In this document: one piece after another, positions 51,755-61,092 of the stretch | Layout: each line of letters begins with the position of its first letter | Position numbering within the stretch: the first letter of the stretch is position 1 | Origin: Gemmatimonadota bacterium | GTDB taxonomy: Bacteria; Gemmatimonadota; Gemmatimonadetes; Gemmatimonadales; Gemmatimonadaceae | Assembly: GCA_016182795.1 (NCBI GenBank) | Contig: JACPFW010000027.1 | Span: forward strand, 1 to 64,000 | Reading direction: 5' to 3' | Length of the DNA stretch: 64,000 nt | Program-made: the position numbers and the translations under genes | Notes under the pieces: model-generated | The model's input: the letters and a program-made list of their open reading frames with translations, nothing else | What the model was told of the DNA's origin: nothing | The model's database searches: none

Positions 51755-52357
51755 TCAATCTCTCCGCAAGGGCTTGAGCATCATCAGGTACGACACCGTC
51801 GCGACTGACATGGACGACAGCGCCACGGTGCGGTGCAGCTTGCGCTTGTCGAGCGACTCCTCGGCCTCGTCGGCAAGCACGCCGGTCACCGTGAAGCCGG
51901 CCTCGGCGAGCATCATCAGCGCGGCGTGCGTCGTCCTCCAGGCGCGGCCCCCGGGTTGCTTGCGCGTCTCCCACCAGTTGAGCCCGCCCGTCACGGTGTT
52001 CACGGTGAAGAGGCCGGCAATCACGCCGGCGCCGGCGCCGTGATAGTCGCGCGCCCACTGCGGCGCCGAGGCGCTCTTCTTGAACAGCTGGTCGCCTGCC
52101 GCGTACTGGAAGGCGAACAGCGGGAGCATCGCATACGACGAGTACCTGTGGATCTTGAGCCGCGTATTGTACGCCTCGCTCAGCCGCACCGCCTTGCGAC
52201 GCACTCGCACAGTGTCCTCGACCGGCGCGGCCTCAACCCCGACCCCGACGCGCGTTGCCTCAACGCGCGGACCAGAGCCCACGCCGTTGGGCTGTTCCGT
52301 CGCCTGACCTCCAAATCCCATAGACAGCATCATCGCTAGCGCTGCGCCCGCAACCAT
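51755..52357 (-). CDS. cytochrome b561-like four-His membrane protein
   Basis: A 200-residue protein. ATG 52357 has GGAG eight bases upstream; a GTG at 52366 is the alternative. After a signal-like N-terminus and a Val-rich linker, four membrane helices each carry one His at about residues 70 (KIHRYSSYAM), 106 (ARDYHGAGAG), 144 (WRTTHAALMM) and 175 (KLHRTVALS). Four spaced His on four helices are the hallmark of bis-haem b561-type proteins, but I do not recognise the exact family. It is first in the operon with the two Rieske genes, so electron transfer is likely. Confidence 0.6.
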   Translation of the reverse strand: MVAGAALAMMLSMGFGGQATEQPNGVGSGPRVEATRVGVGVEAAPVEDTVRVRRKAVRLSEAYNTRLKIHRYSSYAMLPLFAFQYAAGDQLFKKSASAPQWARDYHGAGAGVIAGLFTVNTVTGGLNWWETRKQPGGRAWRTTHAALMMLAEAGFTVTGVLADEAEESLDKRKLHRTVALSSMSVATVSYLMMLKPLRRD

Positions 52358-52509
52358 GACAGTCACTCCGGAATGTGAAGCGGCGCGCGCGCGATCGCCT
52401 CACTTGGTACACCGCTGGCGTGCGAGGTTCCGACGCACGTCCACCCATGTCATTTGAACATATCGCGATCTTCGCGCGATAGCGGCGAGAATGATGTCAC
52501 GCGGATAAA

Positions 52510-54459
52510 TTGCGCCCTGTGACCCAGATCACTCTTACGGGTGTGCGCGTCGAATTCGGCGCCACCGCGCTGCTCCGTGATGTCTCCTTTACAGTCGCCG
52601 AGGGCGAACGTTGGGGCATCGTGGGGCGCAACGGCAGCGGCAAGACGACGCTCTTCCGCCTCATCACCGGCGAACAGCGTCCGACGGCCGGCGCCGTGGC
52701 GCGTCCGGGTGGCCTGCGGCTCTCACTTCTCGACCAGCATCGCGATTTCGGCGACGCCGTCACCGTCTGGGAGGCGGCCGCGCAGCCCTTTGCCCCGCTG
52801 ATCGCGCTCGAGGCGTCGCTGGCCGAACAGGCCAACCGCCTGGCGGACATGGGAGCGGATCCCGACCTGGCAGCGCTCGACCGCTACGGGCACGACATGG
52901 AGCGGTTTGCCCACGAGGGCGGCTACGAGTTCCACGCCCGCGTCGACGCCGTGCTGCAGGGCCTCGGTTTCGACGCCGAGGAGGCCAAGGTCAAGCGCGT
53001 GGCCGTCCTCTCCGGCGGCGAACGCGGCCGGGTCGGGCTCGCCGCGCAGCTCGTCGCGCCGGCCGACGTCCTGCTGCTCGACGAACCCACCAACCACCTC
53101 GACCTCGAGACGACGGAGTGGCTGCAGCAGTACCTGACCGAGCGGCGCGGCACGTCGCTGATCATCAGCCACGACCGCGCCTTCCTCGACGAGACGGTCG
53201 ATCACGTCCTTCACATCGAAGGCGGCACGGCCGTAGCGTACCGCGGCGGCTACTCGGCGTTCGTCACCCAGCGGACGGAGCGGCGGATGGCGCTCGAACG
53301 CCAGGTGGACCAGCAGCGCAAGTTCATCGCCAAGGAAGAGGAGTTCATCCGCCGCAACATTGCCGGACAGAACACCAAGCAGGCGCAGGGGCGCCGCAAG
53401 CTGCTCGCCCGCCTGCCGCGCATGACCCCGCCTCCCGGCGAGGACGACGCGATGGCGTTTTCGCTCGACGTCAAGGAACGCGGCGGCGATCGCGTGGTCT
53501 ACTGCGACCAGCTCGACATCGCCATCGAGGGGCGCACGCTGGTGAAGGGGTTCCACGCGACGGCGATGCGCGGCGACGTCGTGGCGATTGTCGGGCCCAA
53601 CGGCGCCGGCAAGTCGACGCTGCTGCGCACCATCCTCGGCGAACGCGAGCCAACGGCCGGCGAGGCGAGGCTTGGCGGCTCGATTACGGCGGCGCATTTC
53701 CGGCAGGATCTCGCGCAGGTGCCGATGGGCACCACTATCTACGACTGCATCAACGACCTGCGTCCGCTCTGGACCCGCGGGCAGATTCAGGGCCTGCTCG
53801 GCGCCTTCGGCTTCTCGGGCGATACGGTGCAGCGCCGCACCGATGTCTGCTCCGGCGGCGAACGCTCGCGCCTCGCGCTGGCGATGATCACGCTGTCGCG
53901 CGCCAACCTGCTGGTGCTCGACGAGCCGACCAACCATCTCGACGTTGAGTCTATCGAGTCCATTGAGGACGCGCTGGACGGCTACGAAGGGACGGTGCTG
54001 CTCGTCAGCCACGACCGCGCGTTCCTACGCGAACTCTCCACGCGCGTCTGGGCGTTCGACGGCACGCGCGTTGAGGACTTCTCCGGCACGTTTGTGGAGT
54101 GGGAAGCGCGGCAGAAGGCCCGGGCGGCAGACGCGGCGGCCGAGGCCACCCGCGCATCCATTGCCCGGCGCGACGCGGAGAAGCGCGAGGCCCAGCGCAG
54201 CGCGGAGTCGCAGGGCAAGGAGCACGCCGCCCGCCGCGACCGTCGGCGCGCCGTGGCGACCGCGGAGCGCGATGTGGCTGCCGCCGAGCGTCGGGTGGAG
54301 GAGTGCCGGGCCGAGCTGCAGGACCCGGCGCTCTATGATGGATCGGCCGCCGCCGCGCGGCGTGCCGCCGACCTGACCCGCGCCGTCAAGGATGCCGAGG
54401 CGGCGCTCGATGGTGCGATGCACCGGTGGATGGAACTCACCGCGGCCGGCGAGCCATAA
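52510..54459 (+). CDS. ABC-F ATPase, Uup-like
   Basis: A 649-residue cytoplasmic protein from TTG 52510; GTG 52519 is an equally good start. Two ABC domains are joined by a linker with no membrane segment. The Walker A motifs are GRNGSGKTT and GPNGAGKST, and the signatures LSGGERGRVGLA and CSGGERSRLALA and two LLLDEPTNHLD/LVLDEPTNHLD Walker B motifs follow. The last 130 residues form a charged coiled coil (EEREAQRSAESQGKEHAA type), as in Uup. ABC-F proteins act on ribosomes or in DNA replication-linked roles. It is transcribed divergently from the Rieske operon. Confidence 0.85.
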   Translation: MRPVTQITLTGVRVEFGATALLRDVSFTVAEGERWGIVGRNGSGKTTLFRLITGEQRPTAGAVARPGGLRLSLLDQHRDFGDAVTVWEAAAQPFAPLIALEASLAEQANRLADMGADPDLAALDRYGHDMERFAHEGGYEFHARVDAVLQGLGFDAEEAKVKRVAVLSGGERGRVGLAAQLVAPADVLLLDEPTNHLDLETTEWLQQYLTERRGTSLIISHDRAFLDETVDHVLHIEGGTAVAYRGGYSAFVTQRTERRMALERQVDQQRKFIAKEEEFIRRNIAGQNTKQAQGRRKLLARLPRMTPPPGEDDAMAFSLDVKERGGDRVVYCDQLDIAIEGRTLVKGFHATAMRGDVVAIVGPNGAGKSTLLRTILGEREPTAGEARLGGSITAAHFRQDLAQVPMGTTIYDCINDLRPLWTRGQIQGLLGAFGFSGDTVQRRTDVCSGGERSRLALAMITLSRANLLVLDEPTNHLDVESIESIEDALDGYEGTVLLVSHDRAFLRELSTRVWAFDGTRVEDFSGTFVEWEARQKARAADAAAEATRASIARRDAEKREAQRSAESQGKEHAARRDRRRAVATAERDVAAAERRVEECRAELQDPALYDGSAAAARRAADLTRAVKDAEAALDGAMHRWMELTAAGEP

Positions 54460-54474
54460 GGCTCGCCCGTCGGC

Positions 54475-54960
54475 CTACGCCGCCGACGGCCTGACCTTCT
54501 GGTACTGCTCCACGGCATAGCGGAGCGCGAGCACGGCCGAGGCCTTGAGCTCGTATTCGATGGCCAGCTCGCCAAGCTGCGCCGCCGAGTGCCGGCTCAT
54601 CTTCGCCGACTTGACGTTGCACGAAAGATGGCGCCGCGCGTACTCCCGGCTCGCATGCCAGAGCGTGTTGGCGGCATGCCACGTGATCTCGTCGAGCCCG
54701 TCGCGCGACCCCGAGCCGAGCGACCAATAGCGCTCGCACGACTCATTGAGAATCCGCACGCACAGCACCGACACCTCGATGACCGCCTCGAGTTCGTCCT
54801 CGCCGCACTTTAGGTCGAGCACCCGGCCGATGCGCGCCTGCTGGCGGCAGCACTCCGCGGCCGAACGGAATAAGTTGTCCGCCGCGCCAGTGAGCGTGGG
54901 AGCATCCACGGTGGTTTGGGCAGCACCGCCCTTCGCAACAGCAGCTTTCGTGTTCGGCAT
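54475..54960 (-). CDS. helical protein of unknown function
   Basis: A 161-residue, predominantly helical protein with seven or so charged and aromatic helices and several Cys (ECCRQQ, VLDLKCGEDELE, SVLCVRIL, SCERYWSLG, LSCNV). The end lies 15 bases from the ABC-F stop (convergent). I do not recognise a domain. A short AT-rich palindrome lies just upstream of its start. Confidence 0.5.
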   Translation of the reverse strand: MPNTKAAVAKGGAAQTTVDAPTLTGAADNLFRSAAECCRQQARIGRVLDLKCGEDELEAVIEVSVLCVRILNESCERYWSLGSGSRDGLDEITWHAANTLWHASREYARRHLSCNVKSAKMSRHSAAQLGELAIEYELKASAVLALRYAVEQYQKVRPSAA

Positions 54961-54993
54961 ACGACGCCTGGTCCGGGGTGGGAGGGGCCATTG

Positions 54994-55003
54994 AACAATT
55001 GTT
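54994..55003. promoter_or_regulatory. AT-rich palindrome upstream of the 54475 gene
   Basis: AACAATTGTT is perfectly symmetric and is flanked by TTG and TGAA, an AT-rich island in a GC-rich genome about 34 bases upstream of the start codon. It could be an operator or promoter element; the evidence is composition and position only. Confidence 0.3.
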
Positions 55004-55029
55004 TGAATGCACCCCCCGAAACAAGCGCC

Positions 55030-55800
55030 CTAGCGCAACTCGCCCGCCCGGACGTGGAGCGGGAAGGCGACCCGCCGCATCGACTGAGGGATCCCCCAGC
55101 GCTCCGCGACGGACCGCGCGAAGGCATCCAGGCTGTCCCGGCCCCGGGCCGCGATGCAGCGCTGGACGGCGGACCAGGTCTCGACGTACCCCAGGAATTG
55201 CGCGAGGGTCATGTCGGCCTGCAGCTCGAACGGAGGCACATCGAGTTCGTCGATCGGCAGCGCCACGGTGCGATACCCCTCGTCGACCAGTCGCCGTTCG
55301 GGCGGCCAGAACGAGCCGATCGTCACCCGGTAGAAGAACTCCACCAGCTCATCGAGCTCGGGCGCGATGCGGCAGAGCGAGTAGCACCAGACGGCCAGCA
55401 GTCCGCCGGGCTGCAGCACCCGGCGCGCCTCGCCGAGGAACGCCGGGATGTCCATCCAGTGCAGGGCCTGCGCGGCGGTCACGAGCTGTGCGCTTCCGCT
55501 CGTGATGCCGCTGTCGGTGGCGGTCACGCGATACGTGATGCGCGGGTGGGCGCGCGCCTGCGCAATCTGCTCGGCACTCGGGTCGGTGGCCACGACGTGC
55601 GCGAAGCGTTCGGCGAGTCCCTGCGCGGCCTGCCCGTTGCCGGTGCCGCAGTCCCACGCCAGCGTGGTGCCCGGCGCGCGGAGGGCCAGGTAGTGGAAGA
55701 GCACCGTCGGGTAGCGCGGGCGAAATCGGACGTACGCCTGCGCGTGCGACGAGAAGTGGTCGGCGAAGCCGACCGCGTGGCGCCCGTCAGGGACTCGCAC
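55030..55800 (-). CDS. class I SAM-dependent methyltransferase
   Basis: A 256-residue enzyme; I chose GTG 55800, 14 bases inside the end of the previous gene, though the frame is open to 55830. The SAM-binding motif is AWDCGTGNGQAAQGLAER near residue 50, with ATDPSAEQIAQARAHP next, and ALHWMDIPAFLGEARRVLQP is typical of the methyltransferase 11 branch (YcgJ-like). The substrate is unknown. It is translationally linked to the beta-propeller gene upstream. Confidence 0.75.
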   Translation of the reverse strand: MRVPDGRHAVGFADHFSSHAQAYVRFRPRYPTVLFHYLALRAPGTTLAWDCGTGNGQAAQGLAERFAHVVATDPSAEQIAQARAHPRITYRVTATDSGITSGSAQLVTAAQALHWMDIPAFLGEARRVLQPGGLLAVWCYSLCRIAPELDELVEFFYRVTIGSFWPPERRLVDEGYRTVALPIDELDVPPFELQADMTLAQFLGYVETWSAVQRCIAARGRDSLDAFARSVAERWGIPQSMRRVAFPLHVRAGELR

Positions 55801-56713
55801 GATCCTCCGCCACAAACGCCAAGCGGTCACCGGTGGGGCTCAGCGCCAGGCGCGAGATGTTGCGCACGCCGTCGACAGCGACGTCGGCCACGACGTCCCA
55901 CCGTCCATCGACCCACGCGAGTATCCGCGAGCCGCTCGCCGTGAGCAGCACGCCGCCGGGCGTCCACACATGGTAATCGGCGCGCGCCGGCGCCTTCGCT
56001 ATCGGCGTCGCGCGCCCGGTCGCCAGATCAAGCGAGGTGATCCACGCGCCATCGCCGCCCTGCTGCACAAAGCTAATGGCGTTGCGTCCGGGAATCCGCT
56101 GCAAGGCCCGACCGATGTCGCGCGCGACCACCGTCGCGGTGCCCAAGCGCACGTCGGCGATCTGCAGCGTCGATGGCGGACTGTTGGGCGTGCCGAGGGC
56201 GGCGCCAAGTACGTACAACCCGAGCGTCACATCGCTCGCCCAAACGTGGTAGCCGACAGGCTGGATCTTCTCGAACAGCAGCGCCGGGGTTTCGTCGCCC
56301 GCCAGCGCGAATCGCCACAGCCGCTGCGTGCTGTCGGCCTCGACACGCACCGACGAGAAGTGCACGCCGTCGGGCATCGGCGTCGCCGAGTACTCGCTTT
56401 CGACCGTCGTGCGGGTGAGGTTGACGCGCGCGCGGGTCGGCAGGTCGAGCCGATAGATGTCGGCTGGTCCGTCGCCGTCGATAACCGTGTAGAGAATCGC
56501 GCCGCCGTCGGGGGTGAACGCCGGCTGGTTATCGTAGCCGATGCGCTGGGTGAGGTTCTCGGCGCGCCCAACGCGCGGCACGCCGCGCCCCTCGAGTGAC
56601 ACGATCCAGATGTCGGTTGAGGGACGCCCCTGAGCGTATGCGGGCGAGATGAGAACCGCGCTCAACGCGCAGGTTTTCCGGCAGGCAGAGAGCAGCGTGC
56701 GGCATGATCGCAT
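55787..56713 (-). CDS. exported TolB-like beta-propeller protein
   Basis: A 308-residue protein from ATG 56713 (GGAG eight bases upstream). The signal peptide is TCALSAVLISPAYAQG. Repeated blades such as GYDNQPAFTPDGGAILYTV, GPADIYRLDLP, LALSPTGDRLAFVAED carry the WD40-like/TolB repeat pattern. These proteins often bind other proteins or glycans in the periplasm. A function is not assignable. Confidence 0.7.
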   Translation of the reverse strand: MRSCRTLLSACRKTCALSAVLISPAYAQGRPSTDIWIVSLEGRGVPRVGRAENLTQRIGYDNQPAFTPDGGAILYTVIDGDGPADIYRLDLPTRARVNLTRTTVESEYSATPMPDGVHFSSVRVEADSTQRLWRFALAGDETPALLFEKIQPVGYHVWASDVTLGLYVLGAALGTPNSPPSTLQIADVRLGTATVVARDIGRALQRIPGRNAISFVQQGGDGAWITSLDLATGRATPIAKAPARADYHVWTPGGVLLTASGSRILAWVDGRWDVVADVAVDGVRNISRLALSPTGDRLAFVAEDRASP

Positions 56714-56750
56714 AGGGCTTCTCCAGTGTGCGCCGGCAGTAGTTATCGGA

Positions 56751-58073
56751 TCAAGCATGCGCGGACCCCAGCACTCCGCTGCACTCGCCGAACCCGATCC
56801 GCCGGAATCCCGCGCGCTCACACCAGCCGCGCAGGGTGATCTCGTCGCCGTCGTGCAGGAAGGCGCGTGTTTCCCCTGTGGAGAGCGTCACCGGCGTCTG
56901 ACCGCGCCACGCCAGCTCCAGCAGACAGCCGCGCGCACCGCGCTCCGGCCCGGAGACCGTGCCGCTGGCAATCAGGTCGCCGGCGCGCACATTGCAGCCG
57001 GCGCTGGCGTGATGGGTCAGCATCTGCGCGAGCGTCCAGTACATGCCGCCGAAGTCGCCGCGGCTCAGGCGCTCCGCCGGCTTGCCCGCCTCACGCATCG
57101 TGGCGGTACAAATCCAGACTTCGAGCGTGATGCCGAATCCACCACTCGCCTGGTCGGCTGCGTCATTCAGATGTGGCAGGGGGGCCGGATCGCCGGCCGG
57201 CCTGGCGAAGGACGGCGTGCGGAACGGTTCGAGCGCATCGAGCGTCACGACCCACGGCGAGACCGTCGTCGCAAAACTCTTGGAGAGGAACGGGCCCAGC
57301 GGCTGGTACTCCCACTGCTGGATGTCACGCGCCGACCAGTCGTTGACGAGACACAACCCGAAGAGATGCTGCTCCGCGCGCGCCAGCGGAATTGTGTCGC
57401 CCTGCCGGTTGCCGCGCGCTACAAAGGCCCCGACCTCGAGTTCGTAGTCGACCCGCGCACTCGGCGCGACCGTCGGCGGGCCTTCGGGCGACGAGACCAC
57501 CTGACCCCACGGCCGGCGCACCGGCGTGCCGCTCGCCACGATGCTCGACGCGCGGCCGTGATAGCCAATCGGCATCCACTTGTAGTTCGGCAGCAGCGGA
57601 TTGTCGGGACGGAACATGGAGCCGACGTTCGTCGCGTGGTGTACCGACGCGTAGAAATCGGAGTAATCGCCGATCTCCGCGGGAACGCGCATGCCGATGG
57701 CGTCGGTGGACGCGAGGATGTCGCCGGCCATCGCGCGGGCGCGCGCACCCTCCGGCGTGTTGGCCCGCAGGAGGCGATGCGCCACGCGGCGCACCGCTCG
57801 CGCGTCGTCGCGCCCGAGCGTCATCAGCGCGTTGAGCGACCACGACGTCAGCGCGGCGCGCACCGCCGGATCGAGTTCGTGGAATAGTCCTTCGTGCGTA
57901 GCCGCGAGGCAATCGAGCACGCGGTCGCCAATAGCGATCCCGACGCGCGGGCGCTCCTCGAAATCGTGCCGGAAGATTCCGAACGGCAGGTTCGCCAGCG
58001 GGAAGTCGGTATCCGCCGCGTTGGCGCTCTCCACCCAGGAGATCGCCGACGGGTCGTGAGTTTCGTCGAGCAC
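56751..58073 (-). CDS. fahA: fumarylacetoacetase
   Basis: A 440-residue enzyme from GTG 58073. FAH motifs include DFYASVHHATNVGSMFRP, NYKWMPIGYHGRASSIV, the metal-binding DYELEVGAFV, and VNDWSARDIQQWEYQPLGPF, with GSGTVSGPE-like ISGTVSGPERGARGCLLEL near the end. It cleaves fumarylacetoacetate to fumarate and acetoacetate, the last step of tyrosine catabolism. The upstream gene ends eight bases before the start, so they are probably co-transcribed. Other tyrosine pathway genes are not in the window. Confidence 0.9.
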   Translation of the reverse strand: MLDETHDPSAISWVESANAADTDFPLANLPFGIFRHDFEERPRVGIAIGDRVLDCLAATHEGLFHELDPAVRAALTSWSLNALMTLGRDDARAVRRVAHRLLRANTPEGARARAMAGDILASTDAIGMRVPAEIGDYSDFYASVHHATNVGSMFRPDNPLLPNYKWMPIGYHGRASSIVASGTPVRRPWGQVVSSPEGPPTVAPSARVDYELEVGAFVARGNRQGDTIPLARAEQHLFGLCLVNDWSARDIQQWEYQPLGPFLSKSFATTVSPWVVTLDALEPFRTPSFARPAGDPAPLPHLNDAADQASGGFGITLEVWICTATMREAGKPAERLSRGDFGGMYWTLAQMLTHHASAGCNVRAGDLIASGTVSGPERGARGCLLELAWRGQTPVTLSTGETRAFLHDGDEITLRGWCERAGFRRIGFGECSGVLGSAHA

Positions 58074-58081
58074 GGGAGGGG

Positions 58082-58948
58082 TCACGAGAAGGAGAGTGCC
58101 GAGAGGTCGTCGAGTGGCTCGCGAAACGAGCACGAACCGAAACTGGCCGCGAACGCCGTACGATCGGCGGCGAGCGTTTCGGTGGAGAGCAGATGGCCGC
58201 GCCACGCGATGCCGGCATCGGACACGGTGAACGCACGAGGATTGCGCTCTTCGAGCAGCTGCGCAAGGTCGTGGACCGCCATGCCGTGCCGGGCGTGCGA
58301 CGCCGCAAGAAAGACGTTCAAGTACCCGAACATCGTACCGCGCGCCGAGTCGACTTCGTAGGTCAATGGATACTCGCCGCGCACCGGGTGGTGCAGGCCG
58401 GCGGTCGCTTTAAGCATCACGCCGTGCTGCGCGCACCGCGCGAGGAAACGCGCCACGTTCGCCGCGGTGGGAAAGGAATCGGAGGTGACGCCGCCGGTGC
58501 GAACCTTGGCGCGCAGTCCGGCCGCGGCAACAGCGGCGATCAGGGAGTCGGGGTCCTCCTCCACCGGGAGTTCGACATACACCACCGCCGACGACGCCAA
58601 CGGCGCGAGCGTGTGCACGTCGTCGACGATTGACGCGCGCGACTCAATGACATCGGCCACCGCGCGCCCCGGCATCCGCGCGTTGAAGGCGCGAATCGAA
58701 TCCGCATCGGTCGCCTGCGCCAACACCGCGAGTCGCCACGGCGCCGCGTGGAGATACGGCGTCGCCGTGTGCTCAAACTCGTCCAACCGGACGACCGACA
58801 CCACGAACCGCCCCAACGCCCACGCGTCGGCCCCCTCACGGTACGTCGCGTACGCCGCCACCGCGCCGGCCATCGGCACCGACGCCGGCGGGAACAGACC
58901 GGCGTAATCGATGCGCTCAGTAAGCAACGCCCGCAGCGCGCTATTCAT
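58082..58948 (-). CDS. conserved protein of unknown function, upstream of fahA
   Basis: A 288-residue protein from ATG 58948. It begins NSALRALLTERIDYAGLFPP, a phrase I recall from unannotated proteins in Acidobacteria and Planctomycetes, and continues as an alpha/beta domain (KVRTGGVTSDSFPTAANVAR, LKATAGLHHPVRGEY) that could be a TIM barrel. It lies eight bases before fahA, so a role in aromatic amino acid breakdown is possible. The ATG is at the edge of a dispersed repeat. Confidence 0.55.
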   Translation of the reverse strand: MNSALRALLTERIDYAGLFPPASVPMAGAVAAYATYREGADAWALGRFVVSVVRLDEFEHTATPYLHAAPWRLAVLAQATDADSIRAFNARMPGRAVADVIESRASIVDDVHTLAPLASSAVVYVELPVEEDPDSLIAAVAAAGLRAKVRTGGVTSDSFPTAANVARFLARCAQHGVMLKATAGLHHPVRGEYPLTYEVDSARGTMFGYLNVFLAASHARHGMAVHDLAQLLEERNPRAFTVSDAGIAWRGHLLSTETLAADRTAFAASFGSCSFREPLDDLSALSFS

Positions 58949-58982
58949 CTGCCATCTACTTTCCACCATCTACCATCTGCCC
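58949..58982 (-). repeat. GATGGTAGA-type repeat filling the gap between two genes
   Basis: On the minus strand GGCAGATGGTAGATGGTGG then AAAGTAGATGGCAG runs from the S9 peptidase stop right up to the ATG of the next gene. It is one arm of the family at 4269. Translation would have to start directly at the repeat edge. Confidence 0.65.
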
Positions 58983-61058
58983 TCATGGCACCAATCCCTT
59001 CGTCAGATACTTCCCCAGCCATCCGTGCACTTCCTGGTACCACCGCTGGCTGTTCTGCGGCTTCAGGATCCAGTGCCCCTCGTCCGGATAGACGACGATG
59101 CGGGCATCCACGCCCTGGCGGCGCAGCGACGTGAACATCGAGAGGCCTTCGGTATACGGCACGCGGTAGTCGAGCTCGCCGTGGATCACGAGCGTCGGCG
59201 TCTTGAAGTTCTGGGCAAAGAGGTGCGGCGAATACTTGCGGTACTGCGTGGCCATTGCCGTCGGATTCCAGAACGGACCGCCGTACTCCCACTCGGGAAA
59301 CCAGAGCTCCTCGGTGGCGGCATACATGTTCTCGAGGTTGAACGGTCCCGCGTGCGACACCAGCGCCTTGAAGCGGTTGGTGTGACCGGCGATCCAGTTC
59401 ACCATATAGCCGCCATACGCGCCGCCGGCCGCCGCCATCCGCGTGCTGTCCATCCACGGATTGACCTTGAGCGCGGCATCGAGCCCCTTCATTAGGTCGA
59501 CGTAGGTCTTGCCGCCCCAGTCCTTGCTGACGCCGTCGGTGAGCTTCTGCCCATATCCCGTCGAGCCGGTGGGATTGAGGATGACCAGTCCGTAGCCGCC
59601 TGTGGCGAACATCTGGTAGTTCCAACGCGTGCTCCACGAGTCGAACCATGCCCCCTGCGGGCCGCCGTGGACGAGCAGCAGCACCGGGAACTTCTTGCCG
59701 GCTTCAAACTGCGGCGGCTTCACGATGAAGCCGTGCATTTTCACGTTGTTCGATCCGGTGAACCAGAAGTCCTCGAGCGGCGGCAGGTTCAGCTTCGCCA
59801 GCAGCGCGTCGTTCTCGTGCGTGAACTGGCGTTGCGCGCTCACCCCCGACGCGTCGAGCGTCCCGACCCACACCTCGGCCGGCGCGGCGCCCGACTCGCG
59901 GATCCAGGCGACCGTGCCATTCTTGGCGATTGAGAGCTGGGTGTTGTTGTGCTCGGTGATCACCGGCTGCGGCGCGCTCGCCTTGCCCGCGGCGTCGAGC
60001 GTGACGCGGAAGTACTTGTCGCGGCCGATGTCACCGGCGAGCACGAACAGCGTCTTGCTGTCGGGGGCGACGACGATGCCGTCGGCGTTGCGATCCCAGT
60101 TCGGCAGCAGCTCACGGCCGCCCATGCCGTCGATCAGCGCGCCCATCAGACGCCACTTGTCGGCCTCAAATCCGGCCCGCCGCTGCGAGGCGAAGAACAT
60201 CATCCGCCCGTCACCGGAGACCACCGGGTTTTGGTCGGCTCCCTTGTTGTCACCCGTCAGCACGCGGGCAACGCCGGCGGCGACCGCCACCGAGTAGACG
60301 TTGAGATCGGTGGTCCATGCGTCCTTCGATCCCTGATCCTTGGCCGTGTACAAGGCGAACCGTCCGTCCGAGCTGAAAGTGTATCCCTCGCTCCCCCCAA
60401 AGGGCCCGGGCGGCACATCATACGCCGCGCCCGGGATCAGGTCGCGCAGGTCGCCGCCGTCCGGCTTCACAACGAACAGATGCGACCGCGTTCCTTCGTC
60501 GTACGCGTTCCAGTGGCGGAAGAGCAGATTATCGGCGGCGTGGGCCTTCACCTTGCTCTCGCTCTTCGCCTTGTCCTTGGCCGCGTTGCACGCGTCATCG
60601 CGGCACTCGGGATAGACCGCCGAGACGAAGGCGATGCGGTCGCCGGTGGGCGACCAGACTGGGCCGCTGGCGCCGCCGGTGAGGTTGGTCAGCTGCTTGG
60701 CGGCGCCGCCGCGCACGGGGGCAATCCACAGCTGGCCGCCGCTCGTGTACGCCACCGACGCGCCGTCGGGCGCCCAGCGCGCCTCGCTCGCCATCGTGCG
60801 ATCGTCCGGAAACTGGCGCGCCGCGCCGCCGCTCACCGGAGCGATCCACGTCCGCGTCGTCCGTCGATTGGCGGCCAGATCGGTGCTGCGCACCGCGTAC
60901 AGCAGCCACTTCCCGTCGGGCGACAGCTGCGGGTCAGAGACAATCTTTGCCGAGGCGAACTCCTCGAACGTGATCGGTCGGCGCGTCTGGGCGCTGACAG
61001 TGGGCGCGATCGTCGCGAGGGCGAGCAGCGCAACGGACAGGCGGCGCAGCAGCAGCAT
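58983..61058 (-). CDS. exported S9-family peptidase with Ser-to-Ala at the nucleophile
   Basis: A 691-residue protein with signal peptide LLALATIAPTVSA, an N-terminal beta-propeller (SPDGKWLLYAV, SPTGDRIAFVS) and a C-terminal alpha/beta-hydrolase domain, as in dipeptidyl peptidases. The nucleophile elbow reads GGAYGGYMVN with Ala at residue 547 (codon GCG at 59420-59418), where the family has Ser (TCG would differ by one base). The other catalytic residues are present: Asp 630 in HGELDYRVPY and His 662 in DEGHWI. It is therefore predicted inactive, or a binding protein, unless the base is a sequencing error. Confidence 0.85.
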   Translation of the reverse strand: MLLLRRLSVALLALATIAPTVSAQTRRPITFEEFASAKIVSDPQLSPDGKWLLYAVRSTDLAANRRTTRTWIAPVSGGAARQFPDDRTMASEARWAPDGASVAYTSGGQLWIAPVRGGAAKQLTNLTGGASGPVWSPTGDRIAFVSAVYPECRDDACNAAKDKAKSESKVKAHAADNLLFRHWNAYDEGTRSHLFVVKPDGGDLRDLIPGAAYDVPPGPFGGSEGYTFSSDGRFALYTAKDQGSKDAWTTDLNVYSVAVAAGVARVLTGDNKGADQNPVVSGDGRMMFFASQRRAGFEADKWRLMGALIDGMGGRELLPNWDRNADGIVVAPDSKTLFVLAGDIGRDKYFRVTLDAAGKASAPQPVITEHNNTQLSIAKNGTVAWIRESGAAPAEVWVGTLDASGVSAQRQFTHENDALLAKLNLPPLEDFWFTGSNNVKMHGFIVKPPQFEAGKKFPVLLLVHGGPQGAWFDSWSTRWNYQMFATGGYGLVILNPTGSTGYGQKLTDGVSKDWGGKTYVDLMKGLDAALKVNPWMDSTRMAAAGGAYGGYMVNWIAGHTNRFKALVSHAGPFNLENMYAATEELWFPEWEYGGPFWNPTAMATQYRKYSPHLFAQNFKTPTLVIHGELDYRVPYTEGLSMFTSLRRQGVDARIVVYPDEGHWILKPQNSQRWYQEVHGWLGKYLTKGLVP

Positions 61059-61092
61059 GCGGAACTCCCGCGGCCAGGTCGGCCGCCACGGG

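Noticed and set aside
52459-52485. A TATCGCG/CGCGATA hairpin upstream of the ABC-F gene as an operator.
   Set aside because: Short and imperfect, in a region shared by two divergent genes; no second copy to support it.
59145-59155. A further TTCGGTAT match as another SOS box.
   Set aside because: It lies inside the S9 peptidase gene with a single half-site and no promoter boxes.
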